Shown here piece by piece: positions 1 through 11,949 of a stretch of DNA of 64,000 nt; the first letter of the stretch is position 1, and each line of letters opens with the position of its first letter. Origin of the DNA: Siphonodentalium dalli (Eukaryota > Mollusca > Scaphopoda > Gadilida > Siphonodentaliidae). Made by a program: the position numbers and the translations under genes. Location: positions 56,138,609-56,202,608 of the forward strand of contig CP136066.1 in NCBI GenBank assembly GCA_032622095.1, in the 5' to 3' direction. The notes under the pieces are model-generated. The model was not told where the DNA came from. It saw only the letters and a list, made by a program, of their open reading frames with translations, and did not search any database.

Positions 1-249
1 ACAGTTTACATTTAATTCATGCAACCAATCACAGCCCAGAGTGTTTTAACTGTGAAACTCTATACTCCTCCCGCAACCGCAGGGGGAGCTGCCTATAGTA
101 TTTACACCAGTGTAACCTATAGGAGACAGCTCTCGGCAAACCAGAAGGCGCATTTTCTGGGTGAGGTGAAATATAATAACAATTCCCACTTATATTCTTT
201 TATTTTAATTAAACATGTTTGACGTGGCATGTTATTAATTAAGTCTTAA
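1..249. other. Non-coding flank
   Basis: Mixed AT-rich sequence with a short imperfect inverted motif around 78-135 (gcctatagta ... cctataggagac). No exon or family recognised. Confidence 0.4.
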
Positions 250-2745
250 CATTATTCACACTATGTAATCAAGTAATGGTGTGGAAACAATCACGTCAGC
301 GCGGACGGCGGTAATCGAGTTACGACATTTAACGGCAAACAACGGTGGATATTGTTACTATTTTTAGAATAATCGAGGCGAGGAGTTTTATAACACGTTA
401 TTTTAAGGTGTGTATTTATCTCACGCTTTTGTTGAAATACATTTATTAACGCTCCAATTTATATAGAATATATCCGTTATATATACGCAGCTTTAAACCA
501 CGTACCAGTAGTCTAATTGTTTTGCGGAAAATACCTACTCCAGTTTCTAGCTTGAAATTGTAAATTTTTCTACGACATTCGACAGTATAACAGCCACATT
601 GTTTAATTTATTGTACGTTAATTTATTGTACATGTCTCGGTTACGCGTAGCACATATCACCCATGTTAGTGTTCATTCCGTCTCGGGTATGCTTTCCTCA
701 CGATCATTTGTTTTAAAAAGGTCCAGGTTTCATCGAATCAGAAGGAAACGGCGGTGACGTGGGCGAACAACGGCGTTGAACGATCTCCCCACTGACATAA
801 ATGATTGAAATCTTGTTTGGATTTTATTTTAGAACTTATCTTTTAGTCAATTATTGCGTTTAGTGCATAATTCCATTACTTACTGTACAGTTCTTCCCAG
901 TTTAAGATCCCAAAACGTATTCACAATGGGATATACCGTATCACATCGGATATATTAGGTCTACGCCAAATATATGGTATTATTCAGTCTGGAGTAAACT
1001 ACATACCCACATATACAAAACAAAAAACAGTATCAGTATGAATCTGAGTGCATGTTTACACAGACTGCATGGTATTAGTATGCAGCCGTACGAAGGTCTG
1101 TAGGTGTATAATCGATGTCTCTGTCCGTCCGTCCGTCCGTCCATACAAACATTTTGCATTATAACTCAAGCATCAGTTATCTGATTTTGATGTCATTTTG
1201 TGTGGTGATATAGACCAATATGGGGGAACAGACATCCAAATATTGTGGGTTTCGTCCTCGCATAACTACCACAGTTATGGCCCTTGTTGGACTTAGAAAG
1301 CATCATACAACGAACGTGTTGCATTATAACTCATGCATCAGTTTTCGGAGTTTGATGTCATTTTGGTATGATGATAAACTAGCATGTGGGATATGATATA
1401 CACATATCGCTGGTTTTATCCACACTTTCATACTAGAGTTCTGGCCCGTGTAGGACTTACAAAAATAAAACGCCACTGTCTGGGGCATATGCCCATATTT
1501 CCCCACAGATGGAAGAATTTTAAATAGTAAAGACACATAATGTGACATGGCGGTGTATTAGATAGGTAGTGGTACGCGAAACAATGGGTTAACCCGGAAT
1601 AAATTGAAGGGATTTTTGTGTCAAAAGACGCTGCAAAGTCCCCAGTATAACATATATCAAATCTCCTTTGGGGGAACTTTGTTATTCAAGATGGCGCCCA
1701 ACAAGGTTGCCTATATGACATCAGTTCTCGAAATAAGTCATTATACGATACCAAAAACGGCTTCGCTACCAATTTATTCCGGGTCATACGGCCATACTAT
1801 AGAGGGCGTGTATATATATAGGTTGGGCCTAAATCTTTTGACATAACTTGGAATGTTTTTCGAGTATTAAGTAACTTACGATGTTTATAGTACCTATATC
1901 ATTTATACCTAAATATTGTCCGATGTTGGTTCAGCATAATACATTATGTCTGGTTGTTTTGGTCTGAAACTCGTTGTTTGAAAGATAACAGTAAAAAATA
2001 GTCTGTATAGTGATCGATACACTAATGGTCAATGCCAAACGAAGCACCACCTGAACGTGTAGTTATGATGCAAAGTATATGTACAATAGACAATAATAAC
2101 ATATACCTATATTTACATAGATTTTGGTAAATTAGCAGGTTCTCAAATTGTTATCAAACGTCGAACGTTATCTGAAATATGCAATAATATATCACTCGTT
2201 CACCACCGTTGTTGACCGGTAAATGCCGTTGCATACTGATCGCCGCCGTTTTCTGTGATCTTCCCCGCCGCAGCAATATTTGTTTAAAAATTACCGAATT
2301 TCGTCAGTTTCCTTATGTTTTATGCAGATTTTTGCTTCAAATTAACTATAAACTACACATGCAACCATATATTAAATATCTGCGACATTCAGTTATTAAA
2401 TATACATGTAGATGTTATATTATGGAAACATCACCACGCCGTGGGAAAATCTCGGCATTGACCAATGTTCTGTGCCTATTTGTGAATGAAAAAAGTAAAT
2501 TAATGTCATATCTCGATCGTTTTAGACAGCTTAATAATTTTACTAATCGGCAATGTCATGTACGATTCCATTACTTACCTCTTGTTATCCATGGTGTTCA
2601 GTTGTACTGACATACAATCAATCAATTGCAACCCGACGCCGTTGTAACTCGATCACCGCCGTTAGACATCGATCCGCGCCGACGTAATTGTTTCCCCGCC
2701 GTTACTTGATTACATAGTGTGATTATTATAAATTAAATTTCAATT
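250..2745. mobile_element. Inverted-repeat element about 2.5 kb (non-autonomous DNA transposon candidate)
   Basis: The left end (about 250-350) and right end (about 2620-2740) are reverse complements: both contain cacactatgtaatcaagta, then the aaacaat(c/t)acgtc, gcgcgga and ggcgg(t)aatcgagtta-like blocks. Further CGCCGTT-rich blocks recur subterminally near 745-780 and 2205-2270. No transposase reading frame is evident in between. Superfamily and exact edges are not determined. Confidence 0.55.
1110..1560. repeat. GTCC microsatellite followed by tandem core (two units)
   Basis: (GTCC)n at about 1124-1142 is followed by two diverged copies of a unit with 'gcattataactca(a/t)gcatcagtt' and 'ggcccttgttggactta' / 'ggcccgtgtaggactta'. 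The same architecture, with different unit sequence, recurs at 11.95-13.04 kb. Such microsatellite-plus-tandem-core repeats occur in several invertebrate Helitron-like families; assignment here is inference. Confidence 0.5.
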
Positions 2746-4176
2746 GAACAGAAACCTAAAAGAATATTGTGAAAAAAAACCCATGTTCATTATCCAATAT
2801 GCGCAGATTAGTTCGCGTGAAGCCAATTGCAAATTTTAGTTACAATAGTTACCACGCTTATTGATCAATTATAATTATGAGTAGTAAATACTAATGTGAT
2901 TCAGTTACAATTATGGCAAGAAACTACCAGGTACAATTGTGTCCTGTACTTTACTGCTGCTTAGATTAAACCCGTTAGAACTCGGCGGTTTAGATGGCTA
3001 TGCAGCTCAATTGGAACAGTATTAGTCGTGCTGGTTCAAGTAAACTGCGTCGGGTAAACAACATATAGTTCATATTGGCAATCCATAGCATTATGAACTT
3101 TCAAACTGTTGAAATGTATTATCGTAGTTTGGGTTGGGGTGTCGCCGCGTTGCTGTTCCCATGCAAAGACGTTCTAATGAGAACGTGGTCACGTTATTTG
3201 GAAATAAGTATACGCCTATATTATAATCAATAGCACGTGCATATATGGGGTGAAACAAGTGATTATGTTTTTTTGCCAAATCAGATGACCCCACTCATTG
3301 AGATATCATATGAAGTTTCCTAGAGTTGTGGATTTGGTTTGGTTCGTGGGCTGTGGGGTATATCACGTTAAAACACATACAGGGCTGTATCGACATGGGA
3401 ACCCATCCCGTCAACTATGGTCATTTTGTCAACATTTGGAAATTTCATACATGACACAATCGTAGTTGGAAATTTCACACCAACAATGGGTCGAAATTGT
3501 TCTTGCAGTATGATTTTACAACAAATAATGCATGTGAAGTTTGTTTGTTTTGCATATCTTGCCACCTTTGGTCACTATATTGGTTTGAAATTTCCGCTAG
3601 GTCCCTCCCACCCAGTATCCATCCAAATTCAAGTAAAACAATATATAGAAACAAGGAATGTGAGGTACCAGTTGGGAAATTCAAAGCCGATGGATGAGAT
3701 GCAGATTGAATTATGAGAGCTTGGGAGTGTGGCTTGGTTCAAGTGGGTGCCATTGGAAATCCCACATGGACATCCTCCGTCCACGGAAATCCACAAGCTA
3801 CGTCCCTAAACATATCCATATAATACTTCAGGGATAATATCAACCCATATAAAAATTGAATTACGAAGTTAGTTGTTGAAACAGACGATAATATTGATGG
3901 ATCATAACCCGAGTGCAAGAACGGTTACGAATATATACATTAGCGATTATTTAACGGTTACCGATTACCACCAATCAAGGTGAACATAGATCAGCAACTG
4001 GTGATAACATAGCACTGCACTGTCTCCGTCTGATATGTTCCTGTATTATCTATTTCATTGGTCAAGTAAGTCACATGGGTCTGACATTATCTTGCTCGTC
4101 ATGTGAACGTGCCATTTGCATTGGTTTTAAGCTGAACTGACTATTGTATTGACATGCATCGTGTCTATCGTTTCAG
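2746..4176. other. Intron or upstream sequence with one dispersed repeat
   Basis: No exon seen. Positions 3406-3560 hold a dispersed repeat built on ttggaaatttca(t/c)ac and aatgggtcgaaattgtt; a diverged direct copy lies at 17270-17400. The rest is unremarkable AT-rich sequence. Confidence 0.45.
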
Positions 4177-4248
4177 GCATTTTTACAAGCTGCTAGTAAC
4201 ACTATAGACAAAGAGAATAATGCCAACTGGGAGGTCATCAATAAAAAG
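4177..4248 (+). CDS. Adhesion GPCR exon 1 of window (GAIN subdomain A helix)
   Basis: Encodes 24 residues beginning AFLQAASNTIDKENN and ending NWEVINKK, in phase 0 at both ends. The pattern 'LL..A.N.(L/I)D..N...W' is the characteristic helix of GAIN subdomain A in adhesion GPCRs. The acceptor is a pyrimidine-rich tract ending tatcgtttcag; the donor is AAAAAG|gtattt. It joins in phase to the exon at 5606 to read NKK-DKNVASVMKF, the next GAIN helix. Exons further 5' (signal peptide, other ectodomain modules, first GAIN helices) are not visible in 1-4176 and presumably lie upstream of the window. Confidence 0.75.
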
Positions 4249-4586
4249 GTATTTCAATAGTCAGTTGTCGTCAGTATAAATACCAGCAGTGACTGTATAT
4301 TATATATCACGCAACTGGTGTATATAACACAATACTAGCACGAAGTTGAAATGTATCCAGCCTGTCAAATGTAAAGACTTCGTTCGGTAACTGGTTAATA
4401 GCGTTACATTATTTATTTTAAAAAAAATATATATATATACCTTACCGATAATTATTGACGTTGACAAAGACATGTATATGTACCTGTTGAAGTTGGAGTG
4501 TCTATCCTCAATTTCTCACATGCATGTGCTCTAACATACCATACCAATACTTAGTGAATTGGCTTTGGCCAAGGGTGCGGTATATG

Positions 4587-5410
4587 TACCAGTTCTGATT
4601 AAAATCAGTACTCAATTTTCGCTCCACTTACTGAGTCTGACGAAATTGGGTGGGGTTCTATTCTTGCCAGCAGGAATTACGTAATTGCCAGCCAATCGCA
4701 ATGTCATAAGTAAAGCGATGTAATCAATCAGGCGATAGTCGCATGGAATCCCCAAGACTATGGGAATTCCTTCAGTCAGCGCAAATCCAGTAAACCCCGC
4801 CCAATAGCTATAGTGTGAGAACTTTTCCGCCGCATGGCTAATTTCACAGTGTTTACAAAATCAGAGTTTACAGAAACACACGTAACACTGAAAAGCGTAT
4901 ATACAGAGTCCAGAATCGACAAATATTATCTAATATGTCCAATATAATTGAATATTATTAAGAAGTTCAACATTTAGTACCAAATAATTTAGAAGTCGCG
5001 ATGTCGTAATTAATTAATTAATTTCCCGCATATGGTGTTAATTTCGAAGTGAAACAAAGAAAATATTGTTTTGTTTCGATTCATAAATGCATTAAAAGTG
5101 ATTGATCGCAGTTAAAATAATGTCACAAGGCGCAGAAGATATTCTTAGAGAATACGTTGCATCAATTCTCACGGGAACTGGCATAAAGAGAAAGTGGTTC
5201 GGAAACGAAATCGAAAGTACATTATGTCGATCAAAGCTATTTTAAAGACAGATGTGGACGGTGACGTCTTACTGCAGGGGTTGCCTGTGGAAGTTACTTA
5301 TAGCGACGGTAATGCAACAAATAGCTGATTTCGTCAGACTCAGTACGTGCAGCGTAAACTTGAGTATGATTTTAATCAGAACTGTATATGTACCAGCTGA
5401 AGTATATACT
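4587..5410. mobile_element. Foldback element about 0.8 kb in intron 1
   Basis: About 70 bp at the left (tctgattaaaatcagtactc ... ctgagtctgacgaaat, 4592-4645) is repeated in inverse orientation at 5325-5395 (atttcgtcagactcagta ... gattttaatcagaactg). A 41-codon open frame inside (5120-5245) matches no family I recognise. Non-autonomous DNA transposon candidate. Confidence 0.55.
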
Positions 5411-5605
5411 CATTTTTCACATGCGTGTGCGTCCAATGCCAATTTGCGTGCGTGAAGATCACAATTGAGTTAATTAAAACAGTCACATGCATCAATCACC
5501 GTTGGCTAAAATAGCGAATCAAAACACAAGGTCGTGTCCACATATCGAAATCGTTGGATGCCACTGCAGTTAGCATATTACGTTCTTTTTCCCATGTATA
5601 CACAG

Positions 5606-5714
5606 GACAAAAACGTTGCCTCTGTGATGAAATTTGTGGAGCGATTTGGAAGACTAGTTAGTAAGAGAACAACTACCGAGGATGGAGTCCTAACAATCGT
5701 CACACCAAACATAG
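5606..5714 (+). CDS. Adhesion GPCR exon 2 (GAIN subdomain A, VEXFG..VTPNI segment)
   Basis: 36 codons plus one base, from DKNVASVMKFVERFGRLV to VLTIVTPNI. Family hallmarks are the helix 'V...VE.FG.L(V/L)' and the strand 'V.TPNI'. The acceptor is ctttttcccatgtatacacag; the donor ATAG|gtaaat leaves one base (G). Joined to TT of the exon at 6681, it makes GTT (Val), giving TPNI-V-LQV, the usual adhesion GPCR sequence at this point. An upstream in-frame extension exists in the genomic sequence, but the pyrimidine tract and phase support the start given here. Confidence 0.85.
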
Positions 5715-6680
5715 GTAAATACACTACACCCATGTAATTAGTTTTATGTGATCGGCTTCCATTTGAAAATGTGTAAATAAGATGGAGATGGTAATGCGTT
5801 TGGCACAATGGTCTTCGTGCTAAGTGTATACACATGCACCCTACATAATATGCACTAGACTAGCCAGCCATAATAACCGAGATATACCTACCCTTGAACA
5901 AGCCATTTTATATCCAGATATATATGCAAAACAACGCCGCATTTTACTAACTTCATCACCACAAAGCATACATGTATGCCTCGACAAGAGTACTGCTCAT
6001 GGTGATTCACCATACTAAATGTGGTAATTACACAGGTAAATGTTGATTGATTGATTGATTTATTTATTGCACAAGTCACATAACAGTGAAACAAGCAAAA
6101 CGTATATACACTATGTACACAAATTCGGATATCACATTCATCATTGTTCATATACACATGCATGTTTATATATACAGCAGTAATTAAATTAGATTACACA
6201 ATAATAGGCAATAAACTTAACAAGTATGATAATTACATGTGATCACCCTTAACAATAAATGATTTCGCTCATATAGAATAAGACACCTTCTTAAAGGCAC
6301 ACCTTAGGAATATGCATAGTCTTTTTATGAGGCTTATATTTTGAAGAGATAGGAGACTATGGAATTTCTCTCTCGTAGGGTTCTTCCAAAAGTATTCAGG
6401 GATATATTGTTTTCTGATTTCATCCAAATGACTGCATATAACAGATATACTTGTCATATAGAACACGTGTAGGGTCAGTTTAAATGGAGAATACAACTGT
6501 GCACATGTACATGACGCATCAAAAATGCACACATGAGCAGATGACAGTATTGTATATGTTCAATATTAACCTGGCCACCACTGAATAAACCACAAACTAG
6601 CACCGACTTGGTATCACATAGATAATGCTTGGAAATATCAACAATACATTTTACAATTCTAACAATATTTCACGATGCAG
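5715..6680. other. Intron 2, nothing recognised
   Basis: AT-rich intron with a short TTGA tetranucleotide run at 6043-6062. No inverted-repeat element, exon or RNA gene seen. Confidence 0.5.
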
Positions 6681-6818
6681 TTCTCCAAGTAAAACGGACA
6701 AAGGCAGACACGATCCAGTTTCCTGAATCGCCACAGAATGGATCTCTTCCAAGATGGACCGAAAGTGAAGCCGGTTCACTGCGAATAGAGAAGTCATCTC
6801 TTGATAAAATATATGGAA
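6681..6818 (+). CDS. Adhesion GPCR exon 3 (GAIN A/B boundary, IxFP motif)
   Basis: Two bases complete the Val codon, followed by LQVKRTKADTIQFPES, then PRWTESEAGSLRIEKSSL, ending KIYG plus one base. The 'I.FP' strand followed by 'W......(S/I)L.I.K..L' is standard GAIN sequence entering subdomain B. The acceptor is tttcacgatgcag; the donor is GGAA|gtgagt. The single leftover base A is completed by AT of the exon at 16280 (AAT, Asn). The 138-nt exon has no internal stop. Confidence 0.88.
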
Positions 6819-6890
6819 GTGAGTGCAAAAACCTGTTACCATAGCAATTGTCCTGGTGCAGTACTATGCAATACATAGAGGATACCTATG

Positions 6891-7032
6891 TTTTTGAGTG
6901 AATGCCATAATTAGTGCATGAGTGACTAGCAGTGGAAATATCAATTTTCAATGAGAGACCACAGGTCGCGAGTTGAAAATTTATATTTCCACTGCTTGTC
7001 ACGAATAAAATAATATGGGATTCACTCAAAAC
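6891..7032. mobile_element. Foldback MITE, 140 bp
   Basis: The ends ttttgagtgaat / attcactcaaaa are complementary, and the arms stay complementary through agcagtggaaatat(c/a)aattttca. The central loop is gagaccacaggtcgc. Too short to code; a hairpin remnant of a DNA transposon is the likeliest reading. Confidence 0.6.
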
Positions 7033-8694
7033 ACCATCGGTGTTCTCTTTGTGAGATGCTTTAACAATGTCGATAATTATTAATTTTAATGCTTACAGTT
7101 GCTAAAGTATGCATCATTTGCACTTAAAATAGCACAACAATTAAACAATAGACGGACCGATTAGCTGATGGGTAGCACACCGAGTTCAAGTGATGACGTC
7201 ATGACGTCATTCAGTAAGCTATAGTTCAGCTGATTTTACCGGAAGTAAGCGACAGTGACTATATAATTTTTGAATAAAATTTTATCATTACGCTCGGTCT
7301 AGATACTAAATACGATATTTACGTTGCGGCATTTATTATTATATCTTTTCGGAAGGTGGATGATTCTTGAAATTCAATCACGAATCGTTTTAATATGAAA
7401 TTCACTGAGCGCATACATGTATGTAGCATGCGCAAAAGACATGTGGTTCGAACAGCAACCGTTATTGGACATACGTCATTGTAGATCCATCAACCATTGT
7501 TATTATATGATCATAATCTTTCTTCTAAAAGTCCCATACTAAATGATAGGGAAAGAAGTTGATAAGTATAGGTTATAACCCGCTTGGTTAGCTGTACAGG
7601 AAGTATAGACCATGGCGCGTTTAGCGCCGCGGTCTATATTTCTTGTACAGATACCCAAGCGGGTTATGACATATTTATAAATAGATTCACATCCGAAGGC
7701 AAACAGAATTGAGCCACATTATATACGACCATTACCTATCAATTACCATTCAATCACAATTTGATTGAATGGTTTGTGGCGTTACATTTTCCTGTTGAAC
7801 AATTAGTCAAATGCTCGTTGACAATCGGATCACTTGCGTCCGCATTATTTACCCTCGAGGGTAACATTGTCTCAGTTATTGACCGCTCAGCTATTATATT
7901 ACCAGTAAACATAGAACTACGAAGAACTCAACGTGCAGAGACACTCTCACAGCTCTCTAACAATTTTCGAAAACACTGTTTTTATAAACCCCACTGTATC
8001 ATAACAACCGCGAACTGTGGTGTTTGCTAATTTGCATAATTGTGTGTTTTTTTAGTTGCAATTAAAGCAAACTATGTATAAACGGTGTTATCGCGGACAC
8101 AAATCCGTTATAATGTGTAATGTTCCTATTGGACCTTTTTATATCAATAATAAAGACCGTGGGATAAATAGATAAACCTTATTATGCAGTTGGTGTGTGC
8201 TGCATGCAATCGCACATACGATGTACATACGTTACAAATACGTTTATGTACTTTAGTTCAAATAGCCACTCTTTACTGTTTGTCAATTGACTATTTCTTT
8301 TCTTCAATACATTCCTCAGACTTCAGAGAAAACCCGTATGTTGCGTAACAATCTGTGACATATGTCAATTTCTTTTTGCACTACTACAACGTGTTAGTTT
8401 CACATTTTAGCAATCTGGAAATGAACACGTCTGTCGGGTCTTCACGGCCATTTGAAACGAAACCAAACATTTCGCTGCATGGCTACTCAACTTCGAAATT
8501 GCTTTACTCCTGTTTCCGTGAACCGATTTCCACCATGCAGCCAGCAAACTGACCGGAGAATAGCTGCGCAAACGACGGGTCTGTTAATTGATCCAGATTA
8601 TGAATGTTTTTATTTTCTAAATAGCGATGATTCCAACATAAAATTTACTTTTCGATCTGGATTAAAGAATATATGCGCGCATGTATGCCCGCTG
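7033..8694. other. Intron 3, 5' part
   Basis: Apart from the hairpin at 7572-7669 there is no feature I can support. A palindromic tgatgacgtcatgacgtca stretch lies near 7190-7208 (overlapping CRE-like octamers TGACGTCA); function unknown. Confidence 0.4.
7572..7669. mobile_element. Hairpin MITE, about 98 bp
   Basis: Left arm gttataacccgcttgg ... tatagacc and right arm ggtctata ... ccaagcgggttatgac pair over about 45 bp, with a short GC-rich centre (atggcgcgtttagcgccgc). Confidence 0.65.
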
Positions 8695-9690
8695 GTAGGA
8701 TTCCCCTAAATTTGGGAATATGCATTGTCGATGAGGGTGGGCTAGGTTCGGAGGCTCGTTTTTGACGATAACTGCGAGCACAGACTAAAGTGATATATCA
8801 AAATGTAAGTCCAGGTTTGGAGTATCGGAAACCAGTGGCACTTTCCGCAAGAATGTATTATAAGTGGCAGAAAACTGTCTTGGAATATAGCCTTTGGCAT
8901 TCGTACGCAAACAACGCGAAACCACATTTCACCCCAAAAAATAACTTAGTGACAGATGACCACGTGTCCCGACTACAATTCCATTTGAAAACACTTTAAC
9001 GTTTTTCACATGCAATACCCATACAGCCGAATGCACCAAACCCACAAAACACGTGGAGTCGGAAGCCATTTTATCGATTTATTCGTTATCCGCAGCCAAA
9101 GTGCAAAGGTCAACTGCGGCGAGTGCAGATACCGGTATATATGGAAGACCATAATTGTCACTTTTAAAAGCTATTTGCGCCATATGAATATGCATTGCTC
9201 AAATGGATGTGCGACAAGTAAGACGTCCTTTCTGAACGTGATTCCGGTAATAACTATATTATATTGCAGTGACTCCGTGCACAAACAACGTCTCCACCAC
9301 CACCACCACCACCAACAACAACAACCACCATACAACAACACAGTACAGTTTGGAATCTCGAATTACGTTCCCGTTTGTTAGAACCCCATTGGCATTAGAT
9401 CATAATTTACGTAACGGAATGTAAAAAAAATGAGTTTTACTGTGTATCCATTACCCAATACTATACGACACAATATATTTGCATAAATATTAATAAAGGA
9501 GCAGTACGCTACAAAACAATACAATATAATAATACTAATAAATAAAACTCATTTCTGTTTTGTTTGTCTATCGGGCTTTGTTTATGTAGCTTTTTATTCC
9601 GAATACCCAATAATCCGAAGGTCTCATACTCCGAAGGTCCGATACTACGAATATCCGGTATATATTCTGCAAGATCCGAACGCCTCCTGA
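8695..9690 (+). repeat. Dispersed repeat copy A, about 1 kb
   Basis: The whole stretch is the reverse complement, with modest divergence, of 14765-15757. Shared blocks include the end ggattcccctaaatttggga, cacgtggagtcggaa and attgctcaaatg. It contains (CAC)n/(CAA)n at 9294-9325. Both copies retain a similar short open frame (WHSYANNAKPHF), more likely shared ancestry than proof of coding. Family unknown. Confidence 0.75.
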
Positions 9691-10516
9691 GAAAGATGAC
9701 ATTATAATTACACCAAGAGGCGTAATTGCAATGCATATTTGTGGTACAATTATGCTTTAAATATGGCCATTTGTTATTAGCATCTTTTGGATTAGTATAG
9801 TATCAGACTCAGGACTGTAAATTTGTGCCATTTTGTGGTTATCACAGGCGTCTACTTGTAGTTCAATCTGGTACTCGGTGCGGGGTCCAGAGAGTTTTCA
9901 GATAAATATTTAAGAATATTTCAGCACACATATCGCTGAAAAACAATTTGTGTAAGAACACCCATTGTCAGTGTTTGGCACAAATTTATTTGCCAAATTG
10001 CTGTTTGCCGATTTAGCAAATTTCTTAAATCAACCCATTGCGAATAATTGCCATTATTATGAATTTATTATCATTTAAATTTCTTCTAATGCAAGGCGAG
10101 TGTGTCTGTTTTTACATACACAGGGACATATCAAAGCCAGTTTTCATACTGCTTACCGATGTGGGCACCCAAACTGCAGGTGCCAAAAAAAATATTCAGG
10201 TCCCAATTCATATCATAACAAAACATTTATATACCGGTACCAGTATATTGACATAAAAACATATTATACAAAAAGTTGGTTGGAATCATATTGTAAAGCA
10301 TGTTTGGCTTTCATCTGTGAAAACTTTAAATAGTTTGAGTTCAGATTTGTTACCATTCAGCTACTTCCGTATTTCAATCAAATTCAAGTGAAATTACACA
10401 ATACAGTGCAGGAACAGACAATTTGATCAATTCAACATGGTTATTATGTGGAATATCATAATACCAAATTAATAATTAACATAAGAGATTAGTACTAATA
10501 ATAATTACTAACTTAA
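9691..10516. other. Intron 3, unremarkable stretch
   Basis: AT-rich intronic sequence with no exon, RNA gene or inverted-repeat element recognised. Confidence 0.45.
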
Positions 10517-10960
10517 AGGTACTCAATCCGATCAGAGGGTCCTATATTATTATTTTATTGGCTTTGGGGGTGAAAAATAATTGATTTGAGTCGAGGAACA
10601 TACCAATCAACACTCAAGGTGATTATCGATACTTGAAGTTTTGTCATTTCTATTCTTTCTGTCCCAGAACATGGCGTCAAAAGGATGTTCTCGGTCAAAA
10701 TTGCTCTATTATTACCACTGGATTTTAAAGTTATCCATCCTTGTCTGTTTGAATAGTGTTTCTGGTGTACACATCTCGAGCAAATTACGAAGTTATGGGC
10801 AATTATTAGTACTCATCTCGGGGAAAATAAAAGATTTCAAAAATCAATATCTAATAACCCTGAGCTTTGTGTGATGGGTTCCTTGACTTGAATCAAATAC
10901 GTTTTACCCACAAAGCCAAAGAAATGGTAATATAGGAACCTCTGATCGGATTGAGTACCT
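10517..10960. mobile_element. TTAA-flanked MITE, 444 bp
   Basis: Terminal inverted repeats AGGTACTCAATCCGATCAGA (left) and its complement (right) extend imperfectly to about 85 bp per side and are flanked by TTAA at 10513-10516 and 10961-10964. TTAA duplications occur with piggyBac and Kolobok superfamilies; the AGG-type terminus fits Kolobok better. No transposase inside. Confidence 0.8.
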
Positions 10961-11949
10961 TTAATATACATTGTTTCTGCACTACTACATGTAGTATATT
11001 ATATGTACATGTAAGTGCTCTCACTTGAATATATAAAATAGCCTAATATATGAATTAGAGTGATATTAAACGGTACTGGTAAATCTAATTTCAAGCAGGA
11101 TAATCATAATCCATTGAACCAAAGGATATCTGACAATAACTTATAATCATTTACAATCCCATACATATATAAAAATTTCCAAAGTTACACTTGACAAATT
11201 AAACCCTCAATACAACGGATTTAACAAAAAAGTTCAGGGGGACAACCGCCAGACCCGACCATCAGCAGGGGGACACCCCCTCCCGAACCTCCCCGCTCAG
11301 GCTTTTTGGATATGCTTTTGGCAGATCATTCCCCGATAACAGTGTTCCCAAAAATCCCTGGATAATTTACTGATACATTATGATTTACCGTATATGTAAT
11401 GTATAGGCGAGTGGTCGCGCATGGGCCTTCAGCCACCAAACACGTTTTTTATCAAAATAATATTGTATTTGACCAATAAAACATTATAAATTAGTACATG
11501 TAAATAAACAATATAACATATAGCATCAGATAGTTGCTTAGTTCGGTTTCGAGATCAGATATCGGATGCTTCAGGTCGAGTCATTTTATGTACACAACAC
11601 ATGTATGTCTTAATGGGACCTTTAAAGCTTAATTTTTAAAAATGCATTGCAATTATATTGGATATATTGTCTCGGTGTGATTATATTGTCACCTTTATTA
11701 GGAGGTGTTATAATGTGTCATAAAAGTGAAATGAACCCCATTCTTTGGTAAATAATTGAACACCCAGGCATATTCGTCAATTGGATTGAGCCAGTGTCGA
11801 ACTTGGACCCAGGTATTCTAGTAACTTGACTCAAGCTTTCCAACTCCATGCTGGAAATTTCTTACCTAGCAACCACGTTTTATGTGTACCCATACCTGGG
11901 CATACCATAGTATGGTACACATAGTTTCAACATCCGGATTGACCACTCG
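10961..11949. other. Intron 3, unremarkable stretch
   Basis: No exon seen. A CCCCC/GGGGG-rich patch at 11236-11310 (cagggggacaaccgcc and cagggggacacccc) forms two near-identical 20-bp direct repeats. The remainder is AT-rich. Confidence 0.4.

Noticed and set aside
2996-3046. tRNA or tRNA-derived SINE head (gcagctcaattgg ... ggttcaag)
   Set aside because: Box-A-like and box-B-like motifs are only about 18 nt apart and no cloverleaf can be drawn.
3990-4066. Candidate upstream exon ending at a gtaagt donor (ttcattggtcaa|gtaagt)
   Set aside because: The open frame gives a hydrophobic sequence unrelated to GAIN, and no good acceptor is evident.
5120-5245. 41-codon ORF MSQGAEDILREYV...
   Set aside because: Lies inside a foldback element, matches no family I recognise, and its reading frame is not needed by the receptor exons.
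8742-9381. Short ORFs with WHSYANNAKPHF in both copies of the kilobase repeat
   Set aside because: Similarity follows from the duplication itself; no known domain, frames are short and start arbitrarily.
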